From NCBI RefSeq assembly GCF_011045025.1, contig NZ_JAAKZX010000086.1, forward strand, positions 1 through 38,845: 38,845 nucleotides of DNA, in the 5' to 3' direction. The position numbers and the translations under genes are program-made. The notes beneath the pieces are model-generated. The model did no database searches and had not been told where the DNA came from. It saw only the letters and a program-made list of their open reading frames with translations. This DNA is from Streptomyces ureilyticus. Its GTDB lineage: Bacteria > Actinomycetota > Actinomycetes > Streptomycetales > Streptomycetaceae. Each line of letters starts with the position of its first letter. Position 1 is the first letter of the stretch. This document shows, piece by piece, positions 14,959 to 22,374 of the stretch.

Positions 14959-16335
14959 ATGTCCACCACACGACGCCAAGTACTCGCCCGCTCCGGTGCC
15001 CTGGGAGCGGGCATCGCGTTCTCCGGCGCCCTGTCCGAACTCTTCGCCGGTACGGCCACCGCGCTCGGCCACTCCGGATACGGCCCCCTCGTTCCCGACC
15101 CCAAGGGCCTGCTCGACCTGCCGAAGGGTTTCCGCTACCGCGTGCTGTCCCGCGAGGGCGACGAACTCCGCTCCGGCGAGGGCAAGGTGCCCAGCAACCA
15201 CGACGGCATGGCCGCCTTCGCCGGGCGTTCCACGGACAGGCACTCAGGCCGCGTCCACCTGGTCCGCAACCACGAGAACCGCAACACCGCGAAGCTCGCC
15301 GTCCCGACAGTCAAGGGGCTGACGTACGACCCGGAGGGCAAGGGCGGCTGTACGACGCTGACGCTCGACGCGCGCGGGAAGGTGCTCGGCGAACGAGTCG
15401 CGATCGCCGGTACCGCCGTCAACTGCGCGGGCGGACCCACCCCTTGGGGCACCTGGCTGACCTGCGAGGAGACCGAGGACAAGGCCGGCACGAACGGCTA
15501 CACCAAGGACCACGGCTTCATCTTCGAGGTCGACCCGGCCGACCCGCACCGCACCGGTGCCGTGCCCCTCACCGCGATGGGCCGCTTCCAGCACGAGGCG
15601 ATCGCCGTCGACCCGAAGCGGGGCATCGTCTACGAGACCGAGGACGCCTTCGAGAAGCCCTTCGGCCTCTTCTACCGCTTCCTGCCCAACAAGCCCGAGG
15701 GCGGCAGAGGTTCGCTCCGCGCGGGCGGCCGGCTCCAGGCGATGCGCGTGCCCGGCGTACCGGACCTGTCCAAGATCCAGGAGACGGGCGCCACCTTCGA
15801 CGGCATCGAGTGGGCGGACGTACCGGACCCGCTCGCCGCCGAAACCCCCATCCGTCTCCAGGACTTCGGCCCCAAGGGCATCACCCACGCCCAGAAGCTG
15901 GAGGGCTGCTACTGGGGCGGCCGGAGCGTGTACTTCGTCTCCTCCTTCGCCCGCAGCGCCGAGGGCTCCGCCGCCGACCACTACGGCCAGATCTGGCGCT
16001 ATGACCCCGACGCCCGCCAACTCACCCTGGTGATCGTCTTCGGCCCCGACACGGACGTACAACTCCCCGGCGAGTCCCCCGACAACATCTGCCTCGCCCC
16101 CACCGGCGGCCTGATGGTGTGCGAGGACGGCGGGGGCGCCCAGCATGTGTACGGCGTGACACGGCGGGGCGAGGTGTACGCGATGGCCCGCAACCGCCAG
16201 AACGTGGGCACGCCCGAGGAGCCCGAGTGGGGAGAGTTCGCGGGCGTCACCTTCTCGCCGGACGGCAAGACGATGTACGTGAACTGCTACGCGCCGGGAA
16301 CGACGTTCGCGGTGACGGGGCCCTGGCGCAGGTAG
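14959..16335 (+). CDS. PhoX-like alkaline phosphatase family protein (DUF839), Tat-exported
   Basis: A 458-residue DUF839/PhoX-family protein. The N-terminus TTRRQVLARSGALGAGIAFSG is a twin-arginine signal, with cleavage likely near residue 37. Family segments include NHDGMAAF, RNHEN, NCAGGPTPWGTWLTCEETED (with the Cys and Glu that bind iron/calcium in PhoX), FQHEAIAVDP, YETEDAF, PDNICLAPTGGLMVCEDG and VTFSPDGKTMYVN. It should act outside the cell, releasing phosphate from esters if it is a true PhoX; many DUF839 proteins are unproven. AGGAAGG lies 5 bases before the ATG. A PHO-box-like unit lies upstream. It ends 163 bp before the aldo/keto reductase gene. Confidence 0.9.
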   Translation: MSTTRRQVLARSGALGAGIAFSGALSELFAGTATALGHSGYGPLVPDPKGLLDLPKGFRYRVLSREGDELRSGEGKVPSNHDGMAAFAGRSTDRHSGRVHLVRNHENRNTAKLAVPTVKGLTYDPEGKGGCTTLTLDARGKVLGERVAIAGTAVNCAGGPTPWGTWLTCEETEDKAGTNGYTKDHGFIFEVDPADPHRTGAVPLTAMGRFQHEAIAVDPKRGIVYETEDAFEKPFGLFYRFLPNKPEGGRGSLRAGGRLQAMRVPGVPDLSKIQETGATFDGIEWADVPDPLAAETPIRLQDFGPKGITHAQKLEGCYWGGRSVYFVSSFARSAEGSAADHYGQIWRYDPDARQLTLVIVFGPDTDVQLPGESPDNICLAPTGGLMVCEDGGGAQHVYGVTRRGEVYAMARNRQNVGTPEEPEWGEFAGVTFSPDGKTMYVNCYAPGTTFAVTGPWRR

Positions 16336-16498
16336 CCCGCCAGGCGGTGCCGAGCGGCGGCCGTCGGCGGCTTCGACCTTTCGATTCATCACCCCTGGTG
16401 CTGAAAGCGATCGGAGCCTCGTGTTGGACGGCTAGAACGTCGAGGTGGAGGCTGAGGCGTACCGAATGAATCCCCCAGGAGCCCCAGGAGGAACCTCC

Positions 16499-17359
16499 AT
16501 GCAGACACGCACCCTCGGCGAGGTCCAGGTCGGCGCGATCGGTCTGGGCGGCATGCCGATGTCCATCGAGGGGCGCCCCGACGAGCGGCGTTCGGTCGCG
16601 ACGATCCATGCCGCGCTGGAGGCGGGCGTGACCCTGATCGACACGGCGGACGCCTATCACCGGGACGCGAACGAGGTCGGTCACAACGAGTCCCTGATCG
16701 CCCGGGCGGTCGCCGAGTACAGCGGCGACACCTCGGACGTGCTGATCGCGACGAAGGGCGGCCACCTGCGCCCGGGCGACGGCTCGTGGACGCTGAACGG
16801 CTCGCCCGAGTACCTGAAGAAGGCCTGCGACGCGTCACTCCAGCGGCTCGGCGTCGAGGCCATCGGGCTCTACCAGTTCCACCGCCCGGACCCGAGGGTC
16901 CCCTACGCGGAGTCGGTCGGAGCGATCCGCGATCTGCTGGACGCGGGAAAGATCCGCTTCGCGGGCATCTCGAACGCCGACCCCGACCAGATCCGGTTGT
17001 CCAACGAGATCCTCGGCGGCCGGCTGGTGAGCGTACAGAACCAGTTCTCACCCGCTTTCCGCTCCAGCGAACCGGAGTTGGAACTGTGCGCGGAACTCGG
17101 CATCGCGTTCCTGCCCTGGAGCCCGCTGGGCGGCATCGCACAGGCCGGCGAGCTGGGCTCGCGGTTCGCCGTGTTCGCCGACGTGGCCCAGGCGCACGGG
17201 GTGAGCCCGCAGCAGGTATGCCTGGCGTGGATGCTCGCGAAGGCCCCAGTGGTGATCCCGATCCCGGGTTCCTCCCGCCCCGAGACCATCCGCGACTCGA
17301 CCGCCGCCACAGAGCTGAAGCTGTCCGCCGATGACCTGGCCCGCCTCGACGCGGCGTGA
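16499..17359 (+). CDS. Aldo/keto reductase
   Basis: A 286-residue NADPH-dependent aldo/keto reductase barrel. The catalytic tetrad is visible: D and Y in LIDTADAYHRD, K in IATKGG and H in YQFHRPDP; the cofactor end is VVIPIPGSSRPETIRD. ATG 16499 follows AGGAGG by 7 bases, whereas the ATG-like start at 16445 lacks a ribosome site. Substrate cannot be read. The gene is monocistronic, between the PhoX-like gene and a hairpin terminator. The upstream region has TAGAAC at about 16430 as a possible -10. Confidence 0.93.
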   Translation: MQTRTLGEVQVGAIGLGGMPMSIEGRPDERRSVATIHAALEAGVTLIDTADAYHRDANEVGHNESLIARAVAEYSGDTSDVLIATKGGHLRPGDGSWTLNGSPEYLKKACDASLQRLGVEAIGLYQFHRPDPRVPYAESVGAIRDLLDAGKIRFAGISNADPDQIRLSNEILGGRLVSVQNQFSPAFRSSEPELELCAELGIAFLPWSPLGGIAQAGELGSRFAVFADVAQAHGVSPQQVCLAWMLAKAPVVIPIPGSSRPETIRDSTAATELKLSADDLARLDAA

Positions 17360-17393
17360 CGAGCTGACGAGCAGCACGGCGGAGGCAGGTTCA

Positions 17394-17418
17394 CCGGTGC
17401 GGGCATCGCTCGCACCGG
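17394..17418 (+). terminator. Hairpin after the aldo/keto reductase gene
   Basis: CCGGTGCG (17394-17401) pairs with CGCACCGG (17411-17418) around a 9-base loop, 35 bp past the stop codon. No U-tract. It is also just upstream of the small zinc-ribbon gene, so a role in that promoter region cannot be excluded. Confidence 0.55.
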
Positions 17419-17444
17419 GTCCGGCCTCGGCCTACGCTGGAGCC

Positions 17445-17648
17445 ATGAGCGACTACTGCGGCACCGGCGGTCGCTCCGAGGCCGCCCGGGAGACCCCTAA
17501 AGCCCCGGCTGCGAGGCCCGAGGACCCGCCCTTCGCCGAGTGCGTCCTGTGCCGCAGGCCCACGGAGTACCCGGAGTCGTACAAGGGGATCACGCTCTGC
17601 CCCGTCTGCGAGTGGCAGGAGGCGGAGCGCAACGCCTGCTCCGGGTGA
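17445..17648 (+). CDS. Small zinc-ribbon protein of unknown function
   Basis: A 67-residue protein whose C-terminal half has two CxxC knuckles, CVLCRRPTEYPESYKG and LCPVCEWQEAE, giving a compact zinc ribbon; a lone Cys lies at each end. The N-terminal 30 residues are Pro/Ala-rich and probably unstructured. I recognise no family beyond the fold. TACGCT about 8 bases before the ATG and GGAG directly upstream suggest a very short leader. It is convergent with the ABC permease gene, with only 6 bp between stops. Strong codon bias supports that it is real. Confidence 0.7.
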   Translation: MSDYCGTGGRSEAARETPKAPAARPEDPPFAECVLCRRPTEYPESYKGITLCPVCEWQEAERNACSG

Positions 17649-17654
17649 CAGCGA

Positions 17655-18332
17655 TCAGCCGCGGCGGGTGGTGAGCGCGCACGCCACCGCAACGGCCGCC
17701 GCTGCCATCGCGCCGGCACCGAGCAGCGGCAGCAAAGGCGCCGGTACCGTCCCCGCCTGCGAGCCCGTCACCAGGTCGCTGATCGCCGCCCGGGCCGGTG
17801 AACCCGTCACCACCAGCGCCAGCACCGCCCCGAGCAGCATCGCCGGAACCGCCCGGCCGGGCGAACGCAGCAGCGGCCACGTCGTGAGCGCGCCCACGGC
17901 CGTACCCAGCAGGGCGCACACCAGCGCGGCGACGAGCCCGGCCCCGCCCGCCGGGAGGACGGGCAGGCGCGTCTGGTGATTCGTGCTCGTCGGGGAGCTG
18001 AGCACCGTCACGACGACCGTCGCCGCCACCCCGAGCAGCGCAGCCGCGCCGAACGCCGTGAGCAGGCAGGCCAGATGCGCCCGCGCGGGCCCGGCCGCCG
18101 CGCCCACACAACTCCGGGCCGCGGGCGGTTCGTTGGTGGCGCAGATCCGTACGAACCAGGCGGCGACCGGGAGTACGGCGGCGGCCGCGTAACCGAGCGA
18201 GTCCAGTATCGGCTGGCCCGTCTGGACCCCGATGGCCAGGAACGCGGCGTACAGGATGACCGGCGGCAGCCAGCGTTGTGAGCGCATCAGGAGGGCCGCC
18301 TGGTAGCGGAGGAGGGGGCGGAGGGCGGTCAT
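17655..18332 (-). CDS. ABC transporter membrane subunit
   Basis: A 225-residue, strongly hydrophobic protein with about six membrane segments (for example LPPVILYAAFLAIGV, YAAAAVLPVAAWFVRI, LLTAFGAAALLGVAATVVVTVL). It has no recognisable signature of its own, but its ATG overlaps the stop of the ATPase gene by 4 bp, so it is the permease of that ABC system. Such two-gene exporters usually move antibiotics, peptides or lipids out of the cell, or give self-protection; nothing here tells the substrate. Its first residues, MTALRPLLRYQAALLMRSQRW, are typical of ABC-2-like permeases. Confidence 0.75.
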   Translation of the reverse strand: MTALRPLLRYQAALLMRSQRWLPPVILYAAFLAIGVQTGQPILDSLGYAAAAVLPVAAWFVRICATNEPPAARSCVGAAAGPARAHLACLLTAFGAAALLGVAATVVVTVLSSPTSTNHQTRLPVLPAGGAGLVAALVCALLGTAVGALTTWPLLRSPGRAVPAMLLGAVLALVVTGSPARAAISDLVTGSQAGTVPAPLLPLLGAGAMAAAAVAVACALTTRRG

Positions 18333-19228
18333 GAGGGGACCTCGGTGTCGGCAGGGCGGGGCGTCAGTACGCCCTTCGCAGCGGACTCCTCCCCCAGGCT
18401 GATCACATGCCACGGGGAGCGGGCCGTCAGCAAGATCCTGAGAACGGTGTCCGAGTGGGAGTCGGGGACGGTGAGGCGAAGCTTTCCGGGCACCGGCTCC
18501 TCGACGGACACCGTCAGCCGTGCCGCTTCGGCGGGCGGCTCGGCACCCGACGGCCCCTCGACCTCGACGATCACGTACGAGTCCTGCGGCGCCGAACTCC
18601 CCGTAACCGCACGCAAGTTGCCGTCGACCACCGCGTACGTCGCGTCCGGCGCCCCCGCCAGCCGACGCGGGTCGTGGTCGACGAACACCACTGTGCCGCC
18701 GGCGGCAGTGCGTTGCAGTACCGCATCCTCCAGCACCGCGCGGGCGGCCGTGTCGAGGCCGGACCAGGCCTCGTCGAGGACGAGGAGTTCCGGTTCGGCG
18801 AGCAGGGCCTGGGCGACCGCGACCTTCTGGCTGGTGCCCTTGGAGAGTTCCGACATCGCCGTACGGGCGTACTCGGCGGCGCCCAGGCGCTCCAGCCACT
18901 CGACCGCGGCACCGGCGGCCTCCGCACGGGAGAGACCGTGGATGCTGCCGAGGTGGATCAGATAGCCGGCCGCGGTGAAGGGCAGGGCGGCAGGGAAGCG
19001 TTCGGGGACGTACGCGGTCCGCGGACGGCCGGTGATGCGGCCCTCGGTGGGGGCATCGATCCCGGCGATCAGCCGCAGCAGGGTCGACTTGCCGGTGCCG
19101 TTGGCGCCCTCGACTCGCGTCAGGGTGCCTGGGGCCAGCGTGAGGTCGACGCCTCGCAGGACCCATGGGGCGGCGCGGCCGAGGCCGTAGCGACGACCGA
19201 CCCCTTCAAGCAGCAACTCCCGTTCCAT
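18329..19228 (-). CDS. ABC transporter ATP-binding protein
   Basis: A 299-residue ABC ATPase. Walker A GANGTGKSTLLRL, the signature region as ELSKGTSQKVAVAQALL (KGTSQK replacing the usual LSGGQ form), Walker B LLVLDEAWSGLD and the His switch VFVDHDPRR are present. Residues after ~205 form a ~95-residue tail with strands that may be a regulatory domain. ATG 19228 has GAGG 10 bases upstream and is preferred over the ATG at 19237. It forms an operon with the downstream permease (4-bp overlap) and is divergent from the PTH2-like gene, with 70 bp between the starts. Confidence 0.9.
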   Translation of the reverse strand: MERELLLEGVGRRYGLGRAAPWVLRGVDLTLAPGTLTRVEGANGTGKSTLLRLIAGIDAPTEGRITGRPRTAYVPERFPAALPFTAAGYLIHLGSIHGLSRAEAAGAAVEWLERLGAAEYARTAMSELSKGTSQKVAVAQALLAEPELLVLDEAWSGLDTAARAVLEDAVLQRTAAGGTVVFVDHDPRRLAGAPDATYAVVDGNLRAVTGSSAPQDSYVIVEVEGPSGAEPPAEAARLTVSVEEPVPGKLRLTVPDSHSDTVLRILLTARSPWHVISLGEESAAKGVLTPRPADTEVPS

Positions 19229-19298
19229 GCGGGCCATCCTCGCCCATGCGTTCGGCCGCGCGCAGAGGAACCGATCTTGCGCCTGGCAGACTTGAGGC

Positions 19299-20075
19299 GT
19301 GAGCAGCGAGCAGACGACCGCCCCCGGCGGCGGGGCCGGTGGTGAGGACAGCCCCTTCCGGCATGAGGTGACCCACCGCGACAAGGCGCCGCAGTACGTG
19401 CTGCCGTTGGTCGTCCGTATCGAGCGGAGCGAGCCTCCGGCGCGTACGGACGCTCTTGAGAGCGCTGCCCGCGCCGTTCTGGTGATGCTCAGCGACGAGC
19501 GGTCGCAAGGGGACGGGGAGTGGGCGCAGGCTGTGCGGGACTGGCAGGACGCCCGGATTCGCAAGGTGGTGCGGCGGGCGCGTGGCGCCGAGTGGCGGCG
19601 GGCCGAGGCGTTGCCGGGCATCACGGTCATGGGCAGGTCGGCCGAGGTGCGCGTGTTCCCGCCGGTCCCCCTGGACGGTTGGCCCAAGGAGCTGGCCCGG
19701 CTTCAGGTCTCCGGCACGGAACTCGACGACCTGGAAGTACCTGGGGACCCCGACGCGACGGCCCCCGTGCTCTGGATGAGCCCCGATGTCGACATGTCGG
19801 CCGGTAAGGCCATGGCCCAGGCCGGTCACGGCGCCCAGCTCGCCTGGTGGGAACTCTCCGACGAGACCCGCGCGGCCTGGCGCGACGCCGGCTTCCCCCT
19901 GTCCGTCCGCACCCCGCCACCCGCCCTGTGGGCCCAACTCACCACGAGCGGGCTCCCGTTGGTACGCGACGCGGGCTTCACGGAGATCGCGCCCGGGCTG
20001 ACGGTCGCCGTCGAGGGATACGACCGGGCCGGCGCCCTGCCGGAGCGCGTGCGCCGGCCCGTCACCTGGCGCTGA
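19299..20075 (+). CDS. Peptidyl-tRNA hydrolase PTH2-like protein
   Basis: A 258-residue protein whose C-terminal half matches the PTH2 fold: MSPDVDMSAGKAMAQAGHGAQLAWWE corresponds to the conserved M-S-x-GK-x-x-Q-x-GH core, and FTEIAPGLTVAVEGYD to the following strand. The N-terminal half (residues 25-130) holds a second related domain starting YVLPLVVRIERSEPPARTDALESAARAVL. PTH2 enzymes release peptides from stalled peptidyl-tRNA; bacteria normally rely on the unrelated Pth, so this actinobacterial paralogue may act on something else. GTG 19299 lacks a ribosome site. Convergent with the next gene, 3 bp between stops. Confidence 0.75.
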   Translation: MSSEQTTAPGGGAGGEDSPFRHEVTHRDKAPQYVLPLVVRIERSEPPARTDALESAARAVLVMLSDERSQGDGEWAQAVRDWQDARIRKVVRRARGAEWRRAEALPGITVMGRSAEVRVFPPVPLDGWPKELARLQVSGTELDDLEVPGDPDATAPVLWMSPDVDMSAGKAMAQAGHGAQLAWWELSDETRAAWRDAGFPLSVRTPPPALWAQLTTSGLPLVRDAGFTEIAPGLTVAVEGYDRAGALPERVRRPVTWR

Positions 20076-20078
20076 GGG

Positions 20079-20438
20079 TCAGTTGCAGGCGCCCGCGCAC
20101 CTCTCGGCGTCGATGAGCCGCGTGTCGGAGTTCCACTTCTTCTTCATGATCGCGGTGACTTTGGCGCCTTTCGGGTCGCTCCAGTCGGGGCCTGTGTAGA
20201 CCGGTCCCGCGTACTGGCTGAAGTCGCCCGAGTCCTTGTCACAGCGCCGCTCTCCGTTCTTGGCCCCGCACACCGTGAGCTTCATGTACTTCGTGCCGCC
20301 TGTGTTGTTGTCGAACAGAGCGCACCCCCGCCAGCCGTCGCCGCCGGACTTCCCGTAACGGAAGAGAGTGCCCAGCCTCCGCTGCGCGCTCGGAAGCCGA
20401 TCGGCGATGCGTATGGCGGGCTTTGTGGAAGTAGGCAT
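20079..20438 (-). CDS. Unknown 119-residue cysteine-containing protein
   Basis: AGGGGG lies 6 bases before ATG 20438, so translation is credible. The protein has five Cys (GCALF, VCGAK, RRCDKD, RCAGAC at the end) and is rich in Gly, Asp and Lys, with lower third-position GC than its neighbours. The segment DSGDFSQYAGPVYTGP resembles a motif I associate with secreted spore-associated (SapA-like) Streptomyces proteins, yet there is no signal peptide: the N-terminus PTSTKPAIRIADRLPSAQRR is positively charged without a hydrophobic core. It could be a cytoplasmic relative, exported by another route, or a gene that lost its leader. Function unknown. Confidence 0.6.
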   Translation of the reverse strand: MPTSTKPAIRIADRLPSAQRRLGTLFRYGKSGGDGWRGCALFDNNTGGTKYMKLTVCGAKNGERRCDKDSGDFSQYAGPVYTGPDWSDPKGAKVTAIMKKKWNSDTRLIDAERCAGACN

Positions 20439-20555
20439 GTGTGTCCCCCTGTTGTCTGCGTCTTGCCTGCGTGCGAGTTGTCCGCCTTGACTCTCGCGTT
20501 GCCAGGAGTTGTCTGTAAGACCGGTTCAGGGGGATGGACAAAGGGCTTGACCGCA

Positions 20556-21902
20556 TCAGGTGTCCTGCTGGTGATGGCACCGTGCCGCGTGCGGCCACTG
20601 CGTGAACGACCCGTTCTCGCGCTCCACCAACAGCCGCCGCCCCTGCGGCAGCACTCCACGGGGCCGCAGGCCGGTCAGGCTCGCGGTCGTGTAGGCGGCG
20701 CTCAGGCTGGCGAGGTCGCGGACGATGCCGATGCTGAACAGGGACTGGGTCTCGGCGATGGCCTCGTGGTCGCCCGCCCGTATGACGACCCGCAGATCGG
20801 GTGCGACGGCCCGTGCGGCCACGGCCACCGCGATGTTGTCCAGGTCGTCGGAGGCGACGGCGGCCATGGCCTGGGCCGTGTCGAGGCCGAGCTTCCGCAG
20901 TACGAACCTGTCCCGCGCGTCGGCGACGACGACCGGGATCCCGAGCGCCTTCGCCAGCCGGAGGTTGGGGGCCGCCGGGTTGCGCTCCACCGCGATCACG
21001 CCGAGGCCGAGCGCCTGCAACCGGGTGCACAGCCGGAGCCCGACCTGCCCGAATCCGACGACCACCACGTGGCCCGCCCGGGGAAGGGCCCGGGGGCCCA
21101 CCATGCCGATCGAGCGCGGGGCCAGCAGACGGTCGACCATTCCGGCGGTGAAGACGGCGGTGAACACGATGGTGATCAGCATGGCGAAGCTGCTGAACAC
21201 CAGGTAGGCGGTCCCGCCGTGCGCGGCCGCGGGACCGACGGTCGCCAGGGTTCGCGCCGCTTCGAAGAGGGCTTCCACCGGCGACCGGTGGTTGAGGGTC
21301 ACGGACCAGATCCAGTCCGCCAGCAGCACCGCGAAGAGACCGGCAAGCCCGGTCAGCATGATCCGTGAGCTGCCGTCGTGCGGCCGCAACTGGCCCCTGA
21401 TCTTGCCAAGCCGGGCCCGGTACCTCAGGGAGCGCGGCGGCCGGTACGGCTCGAGACGTACGGCGTCCTCTCCCCAGCGGGCGCCGACATGCCCAGCGGG
21501 GGTCCCGTGGAGCGCCAGCAACTCGGGCTGGAGGCAGGCCGCCAGCAGGACGGGGGCGGCGACATCGGCCGGTGAGGTGACCCGGCAGTTGGGAACCGTG
21601 CTCTCGAGCTGGCCCGCGACCGTCCGGTCGAAGACCGTCACCACCAGAGCGACGCCTGGACGGATGTGCTCGACGGCGAGCGCGTAGCGCAGGGACTCGG
21701 CGTCGTCGTCGAAGAGAACCGCGACGCCTGCCACATTCCGGTCCAGGGCCTTTCGCAGTTCGTCGTCCGTGGGCTGGGTCAGGTGGCACACGTCGTTCTC
21801 CGCCGACTGCAGAGAACCGCAGACCCTGCGCGCCGCATCACCGCCGATCACGACGTAGTACTGCTGCTGCCCCTCGTCCTCAGAGAGCGAAGACGCAGTC
21901 AT
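20556..21902 (-). CDS. NAD-binding (TrkA-N/RCK-like) protein with an ion-channel-like membrane part
   Basis: A 448-residue protein with two Rossmann (RCK-like) domains around a membrane region. The first domain (YYVVIGGDAARRV, from ~13) has a degenerate glycine loop; the second (HVVVVGFGQVGLRLCTRLQ) is a canonical GxGxxG with the acidic VIAVERNP. Between them are hydrophobic segments LAGLFAVLLADWIWSV and TAYLVFSSFAMLITIVFTAVF, flanking TLATVGPAA, which sits where a K+ channel filter (TVGYG) would be. The whole looks like a two-TM channel or CASTOR-like protein with a modified filter. The start (ATG 21902) lacks a good ribosome site but lies within the end of the Cys-rich gene, so translation is probably coupled. 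Confidence 0.75.
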   Translation of the reverse strand: MTASSLSEDEGQQQYYVVIGGDAARRVCGSLQSAENDVCHLTQPTDDELRKALDRNVAGVAVLFDDDAESLRYALAVEHIRPGVALVVTVFDRTVAGQLESTVPNCRVTSPADVAAPVLLAACLQPELLALHGTPAGHVGARWGEDAVRLEPYRPPRSLRYRARLGKIRGQLRPHDGSSRIMLTGLAGLFAVLLADWIWSVTLNHRSPVEALFEAARTLATVGPAAAHGGTAYLVFSSFAMLITIVFTAVFTAGMVDRLLAPRSIGMVGPRALPRAGHVVVVGFGQVGLRLCTRLQALGLGVIAVERNPAAPNLRLAKALGIPVVVADARDRFVLRKLGLDTAQAMAAVASDDLDNIAVAVAARAVAPDLRVVIRAGDHEAIAETQSLFSIGIVRDLASLSAAYTTASLTGLRPRGVLPQGRRLLVERENGSFTQWPHAARCHHQQDT

Positions 21903-22077
21903 CTGAGCGGTACGGGTCGCAGTCGAGGCATCGGGGGGTCTGGCAGCCGGCGCATCGGGTGAGCGATCGCCCGCAGTGGCATGTGAGGTCACTCGGATCC
22001 TCGGATTCCTCGTCCGCAACCGGTCGGCGGCGGGTGCCGGCGGCTCCCGGCACGGGACGCCTGCTGGCGAAGCTCAT
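21880..22077 (-). CDS. Tiny Cys-rich (zinc-binding?) protein overlapping the channel-like gene
   Basis: A 65-residue protein starting at ATG 22077, with GGGAGT a few bases upstream. Its C-terminal half has seven Cys in the pattern C-x-C-x7-C-x2-C-x4-C-x2-C-x6-C (CHCGRSLTRCAGCQTPRCLDCDPYRSDDC is the region, 30-62), which suggests one or two zinc sites. The N-terminal third is basic and Arg-rich. The stop lies 22 bp inside the following channel-like gene, so the two are cotranscribed and probably act together. I know no function; an alternative is that the frame is antisense noise, but cysteine density and the ribosome site argue against that. Confidence 0.6.
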   Translation of the reverse strand: MSFASRRPVPGAAGTRRRPVADEESEDPSDLTCHCGRSLTRCAGCQTPRCLDCDPYRSDDCVFAL

Positions 22078-22374
22078 GGACTACTCCCATCGGAGTGGAG
22101 CGCGATTGGCGGGGCACGGCGACACGGCGCCGGCGCATACAGGCAGTCGAGAGCAGTACGGGATCGAAGGCTCCCTCGGCAGCGGAGCAGGCCGAGCTCG
22201 TCGGCGAGGCTGGGCGGGGATCACCCGCGCGAAGTGCCGCGACACCGAACGTAGGGCGCCCCGCTCCCTCGCACCATGAGCAGATGTCACGCCCCCGACC
22301 CCGTGGAATCCGACAGATGCACAAAGGCCGTGGCGAATACCGAGGGGCACACGCCGCCCATCCGCCCGCGGCGT
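22078..22374. other. Intergenic region between kinase 3' end and the Cys-rich gene
   Basis: About 300 bp with no convincing gene. It must hold the minus-strand promoter of the Cys-rich/channel-like pair and the terminator region of the kinase gene; I see no clear -35/-10 pair. CTCCGATGGGAGT at 22084-22098 (minus strand) is a short inverted repeat around the ribosome site of the Cys-rich gene. Several frames of 70-100 codons are open on both strands but lack starts with ribosome sites and any recognisable motif. Confidence 0.5.
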
